From the NCBI GenBank assembly GCA_963513935.1, contig OY740767.1:152092431-152156430 (forward strand): 64,000 nucleotides of DNA, given 5' to 3'. The notes under the pieces are model-generated. The model made no database searches. It was not told where the DNA came from and saw only the letters and a program-made list of their open reading frames with translations. Source of the stretch: Aphrophora alni (taxonomy: Eukaryota; Arthropoda; Insecta; Hemiptera; Aphrophoridae). Positions 1 through 29,100 of this stretch are shown here, piece by piece (within the stretch, counting starts at the first letter, position 1; every line of letters begins with the position of its first letter). The translations under genes were made by a program, and so were the position numbers.

Positions 1-1335
1 GAGCTAAATGAAGTCAGGGCGAGTGGAGTTAGTGATATGGTGGTTTATTTAGACAGTCAGATTCAGTACTGTGTCAAATCAGTATAACCTTAGTACGATC
101 TGATAAAGAGCTAAATGAAGTCAGGGCGAGTGGAGTTAGTGATATGGTGGTTTATTTAGACAGTCACATTCTGTACTGTGTCAGGTCTGTATAACCTTAG
201 TACGATCTGATAAAGAGCTAAATGAAGTCAGGGCGAGTGGAGTTAGTGAAATGGTGGTTTATTTAGACAGTTAGATTCTGTACTGTGTCAGCTCTGTATA
301 ACCTTAGTACGATCTGATAAAGAGCTAAATGAAGTCAGGGCGAGTGGAGTTAGTGATATGGTGGTTTATTTAGACAGTCAGATTCAGTACTGTGTCAAGT
401 CAGTATAACCTTAGTACGATCTGATAAAGAGCTAAATGAAGTCAGGGCAAGTGGAGTTAGTGATATGGTGGTTTATTTAGACAGTCAGATTCTGTACTGT
501 GTGAGGTCTGTATAACCTTAGTACGATCTGATAAGGAGCTAAATGAATCAGGGCGAGTGGAGTTAGTGATATGGTGGTTTATTTAGACAGTCAGATTCTG
601 TACTGTGTCAGGTCTGTATAACCTTAGTACGATCTGATAAGGAGCTAAATGAATCAGGGCGAGTGGAGTTAGTGATATGGTGGTTTATTTAGACAGTCAG
701 ATTCTGTACTGTGTCAGGTCTGTATAACCTTAGTACGATCTGATAAGGAGCTAAATGAATCAGGGCGAGTGGAGTTAGTGATATGGTGGTTTATTTAGAC
801 AGTCAGATTCTGTACTGTGTCAGGTCTGTATAACCTTAGTACGATCTGATAAGGAGCTAAATGAATCAGGGCGAGTGGAGTTAGTGATATGGTGGTTTAT
901 TTAGACAGTCAGATTCTGTACTGTGTCAGGTCTGTATAACCTTAGTACGATCTGATAAGGAGCTAAATGAATCAGGGCGAGTGGAGTTAGTGATATGGTG
1001 GTTTATTTAGACAGTCAGATTCTGTACTGTGTCAGCTCTGTATAACCTTAGTACGATCTGATAAAGAGCTAAATGAATCAGGGCGAGTGGAGTTAGTGAT
1101 ATGGTGGTTTATTTAGACAGTCAGATTCTGTACTGTGTCAGGTCTGTATAACCTTAGTACGATCTGATAAAGAGCTAAATGAAGTCAGGGCGAGTGGAGT
1201 TAGTGAAATGGTGGTTTATTTAGACAGTCAGATTCTGTACTATGTCAGGTCTGTATAACCTTAGTACGATCTGATAAAGAGCTAAATGAAGTCAGGGCAA
1301 GTGGAGTTAGTGATATGGTGGTTTATTTAAACAGC
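1..1335. repeat. Satellite array, 106/107-bp unit, about 12.5 copies
   Basis: Units begin at 1, 108, 215, 322, 429, 536, 642, 748, 854, 960, 1066, 1172 and 1279. Each opens with GAGCTAAATGAA and contains GTGGTTTATTTAGACAG. Most spacings are 107 bp. Units starting at 536-1066 lack one base (GAATCAGG instead of GAAGTCAGG) and are 106 bp long. The array starts at the window edge, so its true length is unknown, and it decays after about 1335. No ORF runs through it. Confidence 0.97.
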
Positions 1336-4300
1336 CAGCTAGGTTTGGAACCCGAGTTTTGGATGAGTGCAAACGGGCATGACATATTTACAGGATGAGA
1401 GAAAGGCGAGCCTGGTGTAAGAGGGGTGTTTTATAAGTCAGTCATTTTGATATGGTACTCCTCAAATCGCAATTTTAATTTTATCGTTAGCGTTTGTCAT
1501 CCTGTTTAGATATACACAAAACGTTTTAAAAAGATCTGTAAAAGAAAATATGTTTGACGACATTCGAAAGCGGATATGTCTGTGATTCTTCGCTGCAATG
1601 GGAAAACGAAAATTTCGTGTTAAAACAATCAAGGAAACTGATGAAAAGTTAAAGTAGTGTAATGAGGTCTCTGATCCGTCCCATGGATTGTGTTACAAAT
1701 TGCTCTCTCATCCACTCCAGATTAAACCTGTTGCGATTATTTTCTCTTTAGAAACATGAAGATATAGGGTCGTTGGAACAAACAAACACCTGTCTATATG
1801 TACTTCTTGAAATTGTGTTTTCTGGATGTATTAAGGGCACTCGAAAAGCCGTTGGACATTGTGTGTTCAGTTATAAGAAGACTATGTTATAAAATAAAAA
1901 CTAATTTTGATAAAAAACAATATTCATTGACATATCAGACAATCCTGGTAAACTCTGGCTCACGTTTCGATTTTTACGAATGTATTTTAAACTCTGTAGG
2001 CCTCTACCGCTTATGTAACATGTCGATACAACTTAGGCCTACTCGTCCCTTGCCAAAGTCTTGCGTGTTTAGAATACAGTAGTGTCCATTCAATGTAAAC
2101 GTGATTTATATTTGTCTAATTACTTGCAATCAAATGCGAAACTTCTAGTTAAGGCGCCTTTTAGTAGGCTACTCAGACAAATGTGAGTCTTGCTAGTAGT
2201 AAATTTTCATATGAAATGAGCTTTCCAGTCAAACCAAAATGTGTTTCCATCCTTACTCCTAGAATCGTTTAAAAAAAAATTTATATATCTGATTTTTTAC
2301 GATCAGTCTGATTTTAGGAAGTGGTTCTGTACATCAAAATAAGGAAACAAGTTTCTATAAATTCAAAAATGCTTCATTTTCCGTCTGTTAGGTTTTTAAA
2401 AACTAGAACAAAATATAAGGTGCACAAACATTGCACAGATTTTCTTACTCACACATCCCCAAAACCAAATGAAAAGAACCGAAAGTCAGATTGGTTGTTT
2501 CAATAAAAAAGTGAAAAAAGTCTAAGTTCAATTTTTTTTTTTGCCAATTATTCTATGTAATTGGCTGAGTTTGGGATATTCTAGATTACTACCACACCAT
2601 TTTTTCCTCTATAAAGAAATTTACTAAAATTCATGCTAATTAAAGGTGTCTTACGAGTAGCAAACAACCTTAAAAACATTTTGAAGAAGTCATTTCACTT
2701 TGTAATAAGCAATCACAAAACAAAAGCCTATATGAAACTTTTCTAGTTGTAAACTTTAAATATTAAGCTACCTACTCTCTGATACAATTGTTAACAATCA
2801 GATAAACATAGTAGGATCAGAGTCCTTTCTCAAACCATCTCATTAATCTACCGATTAGGTCTAAATGACAAAGGTTTTGTTGTAGGAATGACAACAAAAG
2901 AAAGTCGGCCTTGATTGGTTGGAAGGGAGGGAGAAGGCACTACCCTTGTTGAAGTAAAAACATTTATAAGTTGGAACTAGCTGGTGTCGGTACTGAGCTA
3001 TGTATAATGTGAGCCAGAAAGTTTAAGGAGCGATGGATAAGTTTAAATCAAGTAAGCACAAAACTATTTTATAACTTATAGCTTAAGATTGTAGTCATGA
3101 ATTCCTAACCTATAATTAATCAAAGCTACTATTATACTAGACTGAATCTCAACGCACTGCTGGGAACTGCTGATTTTAAACAGATATTTCCGTTTCGTAA
3201 AGGAAATCCGCTCACAAAAATAGTTCCTCGTCGGCCGGCTGGTCTTTGTTTAATCTATGAGACTATGTAATTTACATTTTTTTTTTGGTTATTTTTTGTT
3301 ACAAAATATTTCAGCCCCAACAAAAAAAATTATAGAATTTACAAAGATTAAAAAAGTATTCGAAATTAAAACGGAATTGTTTTCCCAACAATCGGCAATA
3401 CAATTATTGTCCCAATTAATTATTATGTGACTGTGTTGGAACTTATGATGTGACTTATGGTAAAGAGAAATAAATATTTTCTTTTACTCTTCCTGTACTA
3501 TTCTGTACTGCAAGCCTCCAAGAAACCGGTACCAACAGTAAAAATAATTACCAAAATTGAAAGTAATGGGAAAACTCAATAGGTTCTAATAAAGATTTTG
3601 TTAGACAAGATATCTAATTGTAAAGTACCAGTTTACAAAACTTGATATCTGGGTTCGAATCTACGTCTCGTTTTATTTAATGTCACTCGATAAGTGTTTA
3701 AAATCAATTAAAATCTATTTAATTGATTTGAAACATTTTGTGGTTTGTATTTTTACCCAAATGGGCTTATTCTCATATTTTGAGTTTTATATATATGAAT
3801 AAAATATAGTAAAAATTAAATTTCATCAAAATCGTTTGGATGTCCGCTAGATGCACTCGTCGCAATTTAAAATGTATAGGCTATTAACGATTACCTCTCG
3901 CGTCTTAACACTTTCACGTATACAAGCCACATATTTTAAAATCAGGTTGATTCCACAAGGGAGACCGCAACAGGTAGAATGTTTACTAGAATCCCCCCCC
4001 CCCCCCGAGTCCCGAAACAACTTTTTTGAAATGATATCTGTCGTCTAAGCCCAAACGCATAAATCTGATTTTAATCAATTTTAGGAATTTGAGCTTATTT
4101 TGGCCATCATTTTACCAAATGTAGTCTCTAAGCAATCAAACGAACGTTAGGAAAGGTCGAATCAGCCACGGGGCTGTTAATGTCCTTAATTTACAAACAT
4201 CTGATCTACTTTTAAAGCAAAGCATGTTTATAGACTTTATTTTAAAATAATTGTATTTCTCAAAGATGTGGTCCATAGTTCATCTTCACATTTCGACTAC

Positions 4301-5650
4301 CTAGTGTTAGTTTTGGTTAATTTTTATTTCATTTTGGGGATGTGGGAGATTCAGATAGTTTGTGCAATGTTTTTTGCAGTTTGTTATTTATAAATTTGCT
4401 AGATACGAAAATATTGTGATAAAGATACAATTGTGATAAAAACAGCTGACAAATTATGACAGGATTGTAACAGTCTGTTATTTGAGATATGCGATGGCCT
4501 ATAAGGTAAGATTTTGAAAACTTCTGCAAAGAGTCCATTTCGACGGATTTACAAAACCGTACATATTGGAGTAAATGGGAAAATTGAATAGAACCCAAAT
4601 CCTTTGCTCTCATTTAAGGTTTTCTTCTCCCGACTTCCTGTGTGCCGTCCACCCATTGGACTAGGACAGTCAGTGAGCGCATCAAAACCAACGTATTTAG
4701 GTCCAATATGGATATGCGGAGTTTCAATTTCCTAACTTAAACCATATAAAAAAGTAGGGGGGGGAGGGACTTATAACTCGCCCTGTATAACAACTCTAGA
4801 AAACAATGTTGACCAGTCAAGGAGCTTTGTATTAAAATTGTAAGTTAAACTACCCCAGTATACAAAGTACAGGGTGTTTCGTAATCACTAAAAATGTCGA
4901 CTATCAACTTTTGACGGGTCTTAATGACTTCAGAAAACTGAAAAAGTGATTTCCACAAAGCGTCCCTCACTAAGTCAGCTTCACTTTAGTGTCCTCTTGT
5001 AAATGACGGCCGTTTAAACAACTTTTTTGTTCATATCTTGTGGCTATAAAACACTAAGTTAGATACAAATTTCAGATGTCAGTTCTCCAACAACACCAAC
5101 TCTTCTCTGTCATGTATTTATGATTTCAACATTTAAAGTTTAGTAGGCGGTAAAACTAATACGATGATTTAATGTGGTACCGTAAGGCAAGTTTCAAAAT
5201 GGCGACAGTTCCGATAAAACTGTGCAATGTGTCTTCCATTTACTTGTATAAAAGCTAATTATGTATACTTTATCACAAACTGTCCAATTCTCGTGGGCTT
5301 TCAAACTGCGTCTTAGCTGTGTTATTTTAAACAATTATTATCAATTTATATTTCTTTTAAAATTATTTTTGTAAAATACAAGCGCATTCTATCGTGAAAC
5401 GAACTCAACTACAACATATCTTTATCTTATTTACAAAAATCCTATAAAACAATCGTTTCTTTTTTGTTAACCTGTTGATAAGATAAAGGGAAATCAATCA
5501 CATTACAGATAGTTCCCCCCACTCCGCCAACCAAGAGGCGGTGGTGGGGGAAATCGATGCTCAGTTCACAATAAAACCAGTAGTCAGCCATAGCGGTGGG
5601 ATAGTAGATGCTTCAGTGGGTTGTGTAGTTACAGTGCCAAGCTAACAGTT
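1336..5650. other. Intergenic AT-rich DNA upstream of PFKFB
   Basis: No ORF here resembles a known protein; those present are short and compositionally random. Visible items are a poly-C run near 3992-4006, a tRNA-like box B (GGGTTCGAATCTACG near 3652), and MITE-like end words: CGCCCTGTATAAC near 4778 and ACAGGGTGTTTCGTAA near 4870. The block from about 4740 to 5050 is probably an old insertion, but I could not place its ends. Confidence 0.5.
5513..5552. repeat. GC-rich hairpin upstream of PFKFB
   Basis: Two arms of about 16 nt, TTCCCCCCACTCCGCC and GGCGGTGGTGGGGGAA, pair imperfectly around an 8-nt loop. It stands out from the AT-rich surroundings and lies about 140 bp upstream of the candidate TATA box. 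It could be a GC-box or zinc-finger site cluster, or simply chance structure. Confidence 0.4.
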
Positions 5651-5692
5651 TATAAATAGGCTTTTTTTTTTAAATTGTGACCGAGTTCAGTG
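5651..5692 (+). promoter_or_regulatory. Candidate PFKFB core promoter (TATA box and initiator)
   Basis: TATAAATAGG at 5651-5660 is followed about 38 nt later by an arthropod-type initiator, TTCAGTG near 5686-5692. The spacing is slightly longer than usual. If used, it gives a roughly 400-nt 5' UTR before the ATG at 6092. No transcript evidence is available. Confidence 0.35.
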
Positions 5693-6091
5693 TTTCAGTG
5701 TTTGAACTATGCGGCAACGATAGTTGTTTCATAGTTTTTGTATTGAAAGATATTTAGTTAGGAGCCGGATTAAGGTAACACTGGCATCGTTGATAGTTTT
5801 TAGAACTCCCCTTGGTGGAATGAGGGCAGATTTACAATCTTTTATACGTCACACATCTTCCGATCACTTTTCAGAGTTGTTGTTGTTGTTTTTGTTGTAG
5901 TCCTTTAGGTTATTCATGATCTCAGATTCCTTTTTAGTTTTCTAAACAATATTTTTTTCTCTTCGGGTTGTTACAGAGTTATATTTTTTCTTCGTTGAAA
6001 CGTTTTGCTTTTCTTTTTTTTTTGGTTCGCTTATTATTTTCTTTCTTTCGGGGAAGATATTATTTGCTTAGTTTAGCTCGTATCGAGTACA

Positions 6092-21600
<15,509 letters not shown>

Positions 21601-23319
21601 GTTCATCATCACTTAATTTCAATACAAATTCATAACATAGTGACTAACTATATACATATGAAGTGTTTAAAATGCAATTGTTTAGATCTTAATTCAATAT
21701 TAAATGTAAGTTTGGTACAAATAACTAGAAATACTAAATAAAAGTACAAGCAGTAATCGTAGCACTAAATAATCGTCAATTAGTTTTGTGGAAGTTTAAA
21801 AAAATGGTAAATTAATTTTGCTTTACAGGTGGTAGGCAAGATTTTAAATGATGTTTTTGGTAAACAGTAGGCCTGCATTAGTACCTCATTATTGATAATT
21901 TTTGAGTGAAAAACATAACCTAAACAGATACTATTAAAATTTATATTCATTGATTCATTACTTTGTTTTTTGATTTTGAATAAAATTAACGTCTATATTT
22001 CTAAGACGATTAAAATAAAAATTTAAAGAACAAAATAAGTGTATCAAGATAAATATTTTCCAATGCTCTAATAATTTTTAAAGATTTCAGTTTTGCAATT
22101 ACTATTTAAGTAATTTGATTACTATTACGAAGTTGTTTCAGAAAAACATGGTTATGTTTTCATTGCTTCTTAGACTTTAAAGTACAAATTGTACATAATG
22201 ATTTACATGGTAATTTGTATAGTTAACAAAACAAAAATATTTAACTGTTTTATATTTAATTGATGCACAAGTTACTCAAGTGTGGAAGTATTTAAATTTA
22301 TTTTACTTTAGTTATTGTATTGAATCAAAAACACAATTTTAATCGCTCAAAATTGAGATATTTAAAAATGATTTTAAATTTAAATTTTAGTTTTACTATT
22401 TAATTATATTCATTTAATAATTTACTATTTGCAATTAGCATGGAACCTGTGATAAAATATTTGTTTATTTAAGAATTATTTTAAGAAACAAAATTTATAA
22501 AAAGATATTTGTGATTTAACTGAACTATTTGTATTACGTTACAATATATTAACATTTGGTGTATCTATATTGGTAAACAAAATAGTTTAGTGTTTTATTC
22601 TACGTTATAAGCTTTCCATTCTTTATATTTTGTTGAATATGAATTGGAAATGTGGATGTGTATTAGAAGGAAAGAAATCATTCCATTTACAATGTTTGTT
22701 ATTAGAATTTTGTTTGTTTGTTTAGTTTTCCCTTTTTCATTAAAAGTTTTTAGTTAAAATAATATTGTCATTTAAAATTATAACTTCATCATTTCTACAT
22801 GAGTATTCTTAGATGTAAATTACCAATAAAATCATAGTTTGTAGAGAAAAAATGAATGTATGTTGAATTAAACTAAGTCAAAACTTAACTGCCAATTTGT
22901 ATTTTAAAGTTAATGAATATTTTCTTGGCAACCACAGTATTGCTTATTTTAAAATGATTGTAAATTTAGAAAATTTCAATTTTTATTTTTAACAATAATG
23001 TGATGTAAAATTATATACAGTGAGTGTTCGGGGGTGAAATGATTAAATGAACATTCTTTCGAATGTAATTTGGACATTGACAACGACAACCACCGATTAA
23101 AAAAAAACTGAGGTTAAGTTACAGCATTTTAGATTCTCAGCGTTTACTTTTAGTGTATATTTATTATTTTTATATTCTAACATGATGATATACAATATTT
23201 TTGTAAATATTAACTTTAGGACAACCGTAACTAGTGATCCCTATTAGTTTAAATCATTTTTAGAATCAAGAAAATTTGTAATTTACTTGCAAATGAATAA
23301 AATATGATGTAACAAAAAC
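21601..23319 (+). other. PFKFB 3' UTR and AT-rich downstream DNA
   Basis: The first polyadenylation signal after the stop is AATAAA at 21737-21742, giving a 3' UTR of about 160 nt. Later AATAAA words (for example near 23297) could allow a longer form. Nothing coding is visible, and the sequence is mostly AT-rich. Confidence 0.5.
21737..21742 (+). terminator. Candidate PFKFB polyadenylation signal
   Basis: AATAAA lies 137 nt after the PFKFB stop codon. The cleavage site is not determinable from sequence. Confidence 0.45.
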
Positions 23320-25405
23320 TTAAGATTGTCAATTTTGAGGTTATTTCTTTAAACTAATTACCCCCTGCACATTTCATTTAGATTGTCATAAGTACAGGTG
23401 TTGAAGAAACCATACTAATGGCAATTAAGATTGTCAATTTTGAGGTTGTTTCTTTAAACTAATTACCCCCTGCACATTTCATTTAGATTGTCATAAGTAC
23501 AGGTGTTGAAGAAACCATACTAATGGCAATTAAGATTGTCAATTTTGAGGTCTCCTTGACTGCTAAATTTTTCCCACCACCCCACCTTACCAAGACACTT
23601 TCTTATATACCCAAAAAGATATATAAACTCTACAGTCAACTTTGTGAACTAACCCCCTCCACTTTTCATTTAGATTGCCACAGTAAGAAACTAATTTATA
23701 TTAAGATTGTCAATTTTGAGGTTATGTTTCTTTTAAGAGAGATGTTGTCTCCTCGACTGCTAGGTGCCCACCATCCCACCCTACAAAGGACACTTTCTTA
23801 TATACCCATACAGACTAGTGGACGCTCTACAGTTCACTTTGTGAACTAACTTCCCCCTCCACCTTTCATTTAGATTGTCACAGTAAGAAACTAAGACACA
23901 AAAAACTTGATACAGTAGTGGCAATTAAGATTGTCAATTTTGAGGTTATGTTTCCTTTAAGAGAGATGTTGTCTCCTCGACTGCTAGGTGCCCACCATCC
24001 CACCCTACAAAGGACACTTTCTTATATACCCATACAGACTAGTGGACGCTCTACAGTTCACTTTGTGAACTAACTTCCCCCTCCACCTTTCATTTATATT
24101 GTCACAGTAAGAAACTGAAAGACACAAAAAACTTGATACAGTAGTGGCAATTAAGATTGTAAATTTTGAGGTTATGTTTTCTTTAAGAGAGATGTTGTCT
24201 CCTCGACTGCTAGGTGCCCACCATCCCACCCTACAAAGGACACTTTCTTATATACCCATACAGACTAGTGGACGCTCTACAGTTCACTTTGTGAACTAAC
24301 TTCCCCCTCCACCTTTCATTTATATTGTCACAGTAAGAAACTGAAAGACACAAAAAACTTGATACAGTAGTGGCAATTAAGATTGTAAATTTTGAGGTTA
24401 TGTTTTCTTTAAGAGAGATGTTGTCTCCTCGACTGCTAGGTGCCCACCATCCCACCCTACAAAGGACACTTTCTTATATACCCATACAGACTAGTGGACG
24501 CTCTACAGTTCACTTTGTGAACTAACTTCCCCCTCCACCTTTCATTTATATTGTCACAGTAAGAAACTGAAAGACACAAAAAACTTGATACAGTAGTGGC
24601 AATTAAGATTGTAAATTTTGAGGTTATGTTTTCTTTAAGAGAGATGTTGTCTCCTCGACTGCTAGGTGCCCACCATCCCACCCTACAAAGGACACTTTCT
24701 TATATACCCATACAGACTAGTGGACGCTCTACAGTTCACTTTGTGAACTAACTTCCCCCTCCACCTTTCATTTATATTGTCACAGTAAGAAACTGAAAGA
24801 CACAAAAAACTTGATACAGTAGTGGCAATTAAGATTGTAAATTTTGAGGTTATGTTTTCTTTAAGAGAGATGTTGTCTCCTCGACTGCTAGGTGCCCACC
24901 ATCCCACCCTACAAAGGACACTTTCTTATATACCCATATAGACTAGTGGACGCTCTACAGTTCACTTTGTGAACTAACTTCCCCCTCCACCTTTCATTTA
25001 GATTGTAAGATTGTCAATTTTGAGGTTATGTTTTCTTTAAGAGAGATGTTGTCTCCTCGACTGCTTGTTTGTGCCCACCCTCCCACCCTACAAAGACACT
25101 TTCTTTTATAGCCAAAAATACTAGTGCACACTCTACAGTTCACTAAGTGAACTATCTTCCCCCTCCACCTTTCATTTAGATTGTCACAGTAAGAAACTAA
25201 TTTATATTAAGATCAGCTGAGCTGTGTCAATCTAAATAAATAGTGGAGGAGATATTAGTTCACAAAGTGAACTATAGAGCATCTACTAGTTTGTTTGGTT
25301 ATATAAGTAAATGTCTTACATGGGTGGGATGGTGGGATCAATTTAGCAGTTGAGGGGACATCACTCTTAAAGAAACATAACCTCAAAATTGACATTCCAT
25401 TTATG
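23320..25405. repeat. Tandem array (105-bp and 226-bp units) closed by an inverted copy
   Basis: TAAGATTGTCAATTTTGAGG recurs at 23320, 23426 and 23531 (105-bp period). A 226-bp unit, marked by GACACTTTCTTATATACCCA and CAGTTCACTTTGTGAAC, is then repeated near 23790, 24014, 24240, 24466, 24692 and 24918. The middle copies are virtually identical. Diverged copies flank them near 23600 and 25097. At about 25230-25400 a partial unit lies in inverted orientation and ends AACCTCAAAATTGACA, the reverse complement of the left start. The four identical 74-aa minus-strand frames are products of the repeat, not genes. Confidence 0.9.
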
Positions 25406-25826
25406 AAGAAGAACTGCTATCTACTAAAATAAAACACCTACATTATTTTAATAAAAAATATTTATGTAACAAACAATTCATACATTTGTAAATGTATAGA
25501 AAATGTATTGTTTTAAAATAATATACATGAAATATTAGCACTTGCAGTATTTTTTTAACAACACATGAAATTTTAGTCTTTAAAAAAACCTATTCTTTTT
25601 TCTTACTGATGTCCTCCATGATGAATATTGTGAACCTGAAACAAAATTAAAATAGAAATTACAAATATAATATATATTATATTGATCAAACTTTTTACAG
25701 TGAAAACTTCTATTGGTAAATTGGGCACAATTTGTCTGGGTAAAATACGTGCAATTTCACGTAACGTCAGATTTCATGGGTAAATGAAATCAAGTAGACA
25801 TGGCAGCGTGGTGAATCATTATAAAA

Positions 25827-26180
25827 GAATTGCACAAATTTTCTCAAACTAATATTGTAAAACTAATACCTTAAATGGTGAAAAAAAATGTTGCACAAAC
25901 TTTCTCACACATACACATACTAAAACTAATAATCGGTCAAAAATATTGCACAAACTTTCTCACACACCCATTTGTAGTAAAATCTAATAATCAATGTTAA
26001 AATATTGCACAAACTTTCTCAAACACAAATATAGTAAAACTAATACCCTAATGGTGCAAAAATATTGCACAAACGTTTCACACACACACATACCATAGAA
26101 TAAAACTAATAATCAGCCAAAAATATTGTACAAATATTCTCACACTTTCATACATTGTAAAACTTATGGTCTTAATTAAG
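25827..26180. repeat. About six tandem copies of a ~60-bp unit
   Basis: ATTGCACAAACTTTCTCACA followed by a CA-rich spacer and TAGTAAAACTAATA recurs roughly every 60 bp. The copies are diverged, indicating an old array. Confidence 0.75.
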
Positions 26181-29100
26181 CACACCGATTTTTTTCATTT
26201 ACCAGACTTGCATATTCTTTGTATGAAAATAATTAATTTTGACAAAACTTAACACAACTTTTCAGCTCAGAAACTTATTAGATAAAGGTCAAAATGGGAG
26301 GGGGTATTTTTAACAAATGGGTTCGATCAGTTCACATAATTTTTTTAAAAAGGATCAAAATTTGAGGGTTACTTTTTCAAAATAGGTTTAGTTGGTTTAG
26401 ACATTTTTAGGAAATGGGTCAAAATTAGGTTTCGAATATTTAGAGCAGGAGTTAAGGGGGTTCAAATTTTGGGGGACCCCGTCAACCTCCTGCCAAACTG
26501 GCCTTTCCCCTTTACTGGTGATGATACTCGATTTTCAAAGTTCATTCTAGGGGTTAGGTAATGAAGGAAAGAATTATCATAATGTAATTTATAGCAATAA
26601 ATTGAACTCGTACACTTAAATCAGCTGTTAGATATAATATTGGTTGTTTAGGAAACAAAGTTTGTTATTGTTTTCGGATAAGCAAGTAGTATTAAACTAA
26701 GATTAGACAATAACAAACCGTTTCTATGACAATCAATTCAAATTACCAGAATATTACCTAATAGCTCATAAAATGTATAGGCCTAATCGTGTTCTACTTA
26801 TTGCCACTATTGCATTTCTGATCTCGAATATTTCAACAAAGAATGAATTTCTAAAAAATGTGATAAAAACTATAGTGTCTTTACCTAATTAATAAAATGA
26901 TTTATGATAGGCCATGGTAACTTGGTTTTACATCAAGAATTCAAAGATTGTGGATGTAGTATCCGCTATGGATTTGCTGTTTTAAATCATGTCATACTAT
27001 CAAACAGTATAAAATAATAGACTAACGGGAAAATTTAAAATGTTGCTTCTAACCTAATCTTAGGCGTTGTACACAACTACCAAGAAATTATGTTTTCAGT
27101 TTTTTGTCCATAACTCAACTATCCTTTGATTTAAAATTATAAAATCTCATTTTATTTATAGTTAAAAGAAGACACTTTTTTGTCTTATGTAATGTTTTTG
27201 TAAAATTAATGGTTTTCGTGATATTCAATATTATTAAAACTTTGAAACAGAAACACCTTGTATATAACCACCTAACCTATTTGTGATGATTCTTGTTACT
27301 CACATGCTATTTTTAATCCTTTTTTGTCTACACTTTTCGTTTCCAACATTTTAAATCTTCTGAATTGTCCTTTATAAATATTTTTATACAACTTAATATG
27401 TGGAAATAAACCAATTTGTAATTAGTTAAATGTTTTAATTTAATTTGCAATATGAGCCGATTTTTTTAAAAAGTAATAATATTATTTTACATTTTCAAAG
27501 TAAGGTTTGCAATAAATGAATTTCACAAAATTATAACTAATCATTATATTGACTTACTAAATCACAGCCTTAGTAGTTATACTGGCTAGTTTTTATTTAA
27601 AACTGACCTATCATACTAAAATGTAGACCTACTTGAAAAGAAATGAGTTTGTAAACCGGGTTAAAAGAAACATATGAATGAATATTTGGATCAGGTTAGT
27701 GAAATTATTTGTATGTGAAGAAATAAATAGTGTTTATTGGTGAACAATAAGTGAAAAATATAGATAACAGGCTTACATTTGAGTCTGGATTTTAGGATAC
27801 TATCATACTTTCAGGAGCTTTCTCGACATCCTAAAATGTAAGTTATTCATATTAATTAATAAATATTGTTAATAGTATGTTTTTTTATTCAAACATGTTT
27901 CGACTACAAAATTGGCATATTCATTGATGGATGAGCTACAATAACCTATCCATAATCCTTTTCTTGAACAGACCCGGTGATTGTAGCAATTCTAAGCTGA
28001 GAAGAAAGATAGCAGTCTAAAATTGTATACGTGATATTGACTTTTAGTGCAAGAAAGTACAAAGTTGACGTTATATCGACACATAGAGTGGAGGGGAAAC
28101 TCAATTCTAGTTCATGACAAATGTAGCACAAACACTTGAGAAATAAAAAATTACAACTTGTCATGTGGTATATTTAGTTGGCTCTTGTCAAATTTGATCA
28201 TTTTGTGAAATAGACTCTTGGACAGAAAAACTAAACTATTTATTTTAAATAATATAACAACTCGAAAATCAATTCAATAAAAATAATCAGATATACAATC
28301 AATTTCATTGATTTAATTTTAAACGTCAACATACACGCGCCTAGCGGCAAAAAGATAAGACTCGAATCAAAACAAATTCTAAATCTAATATTTTCCGAAC
28401 CCAATTATAACTAATCCAGAAAATTGTCAATCTAGAACAAATCAAAACCTATATTAAAATTGCGCCTAAGAATTTGATTAATCCATAAAAAATAACAACA
28501 CACAGTTAAAGACAAGAAAACTTAAATAATTTGTTTTTTTATCTAGACGTGAAAGGTCAACTTGGAAAATAACCGAATTGAAAATATAACTCCGATCTTT
28601 CGCCGATTATAAAAATACAGAAGACCTAGAGACAAAATGAGATATACAGAAATACGAAGTAGATATTTCTAAATATAAAATATCACCTGAGTTCATATAA
28701 ATATTTAATAACAAAGACATAATCTGTCGAAATATGACCGAAAATCTGGAATTAAGATGGCGACCATTAGAAGCAAGACGTTAGTTATAAAATACACGCC
28801 CACAGAAGTTTGTGATTGGAGAAGAATATCGCGGGACTTTCTTCGCCAATATGAATAGAAATTGTATATATATATATCAATATAAGATATTTTTCTTTAT
28901 CCTTTGAGAGAATTTATTTAACCCTATTCAACATTTTAAATTTTAATTGAATAACGTAAAATCATATTTAAACATATAAATTATTAACAGTTTCTTTAAT
29001 AAGTAAGATCATAATTACATTTCATCTTTCACCCAAAAAATAAACAAGATTGCATAAGAACAATGAACTTATAAAAACAATCTCTCTGTATGCCTTTGTT

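Noticed and set aside
24005..24907. Four identical 74-aa minus-strand ORFs as a tandem gene family
   Set aside because: They are produced by the 226-bp repeat unit. Diverged flanking units lose the frame, and no domain or start context is conserved.
25827..26180. CRISPR-like array
   Set aside because: The spacing is regular, but spacers are themselves similar and the context is a eukaryotic nuclear genome, so this is a minisatellite.
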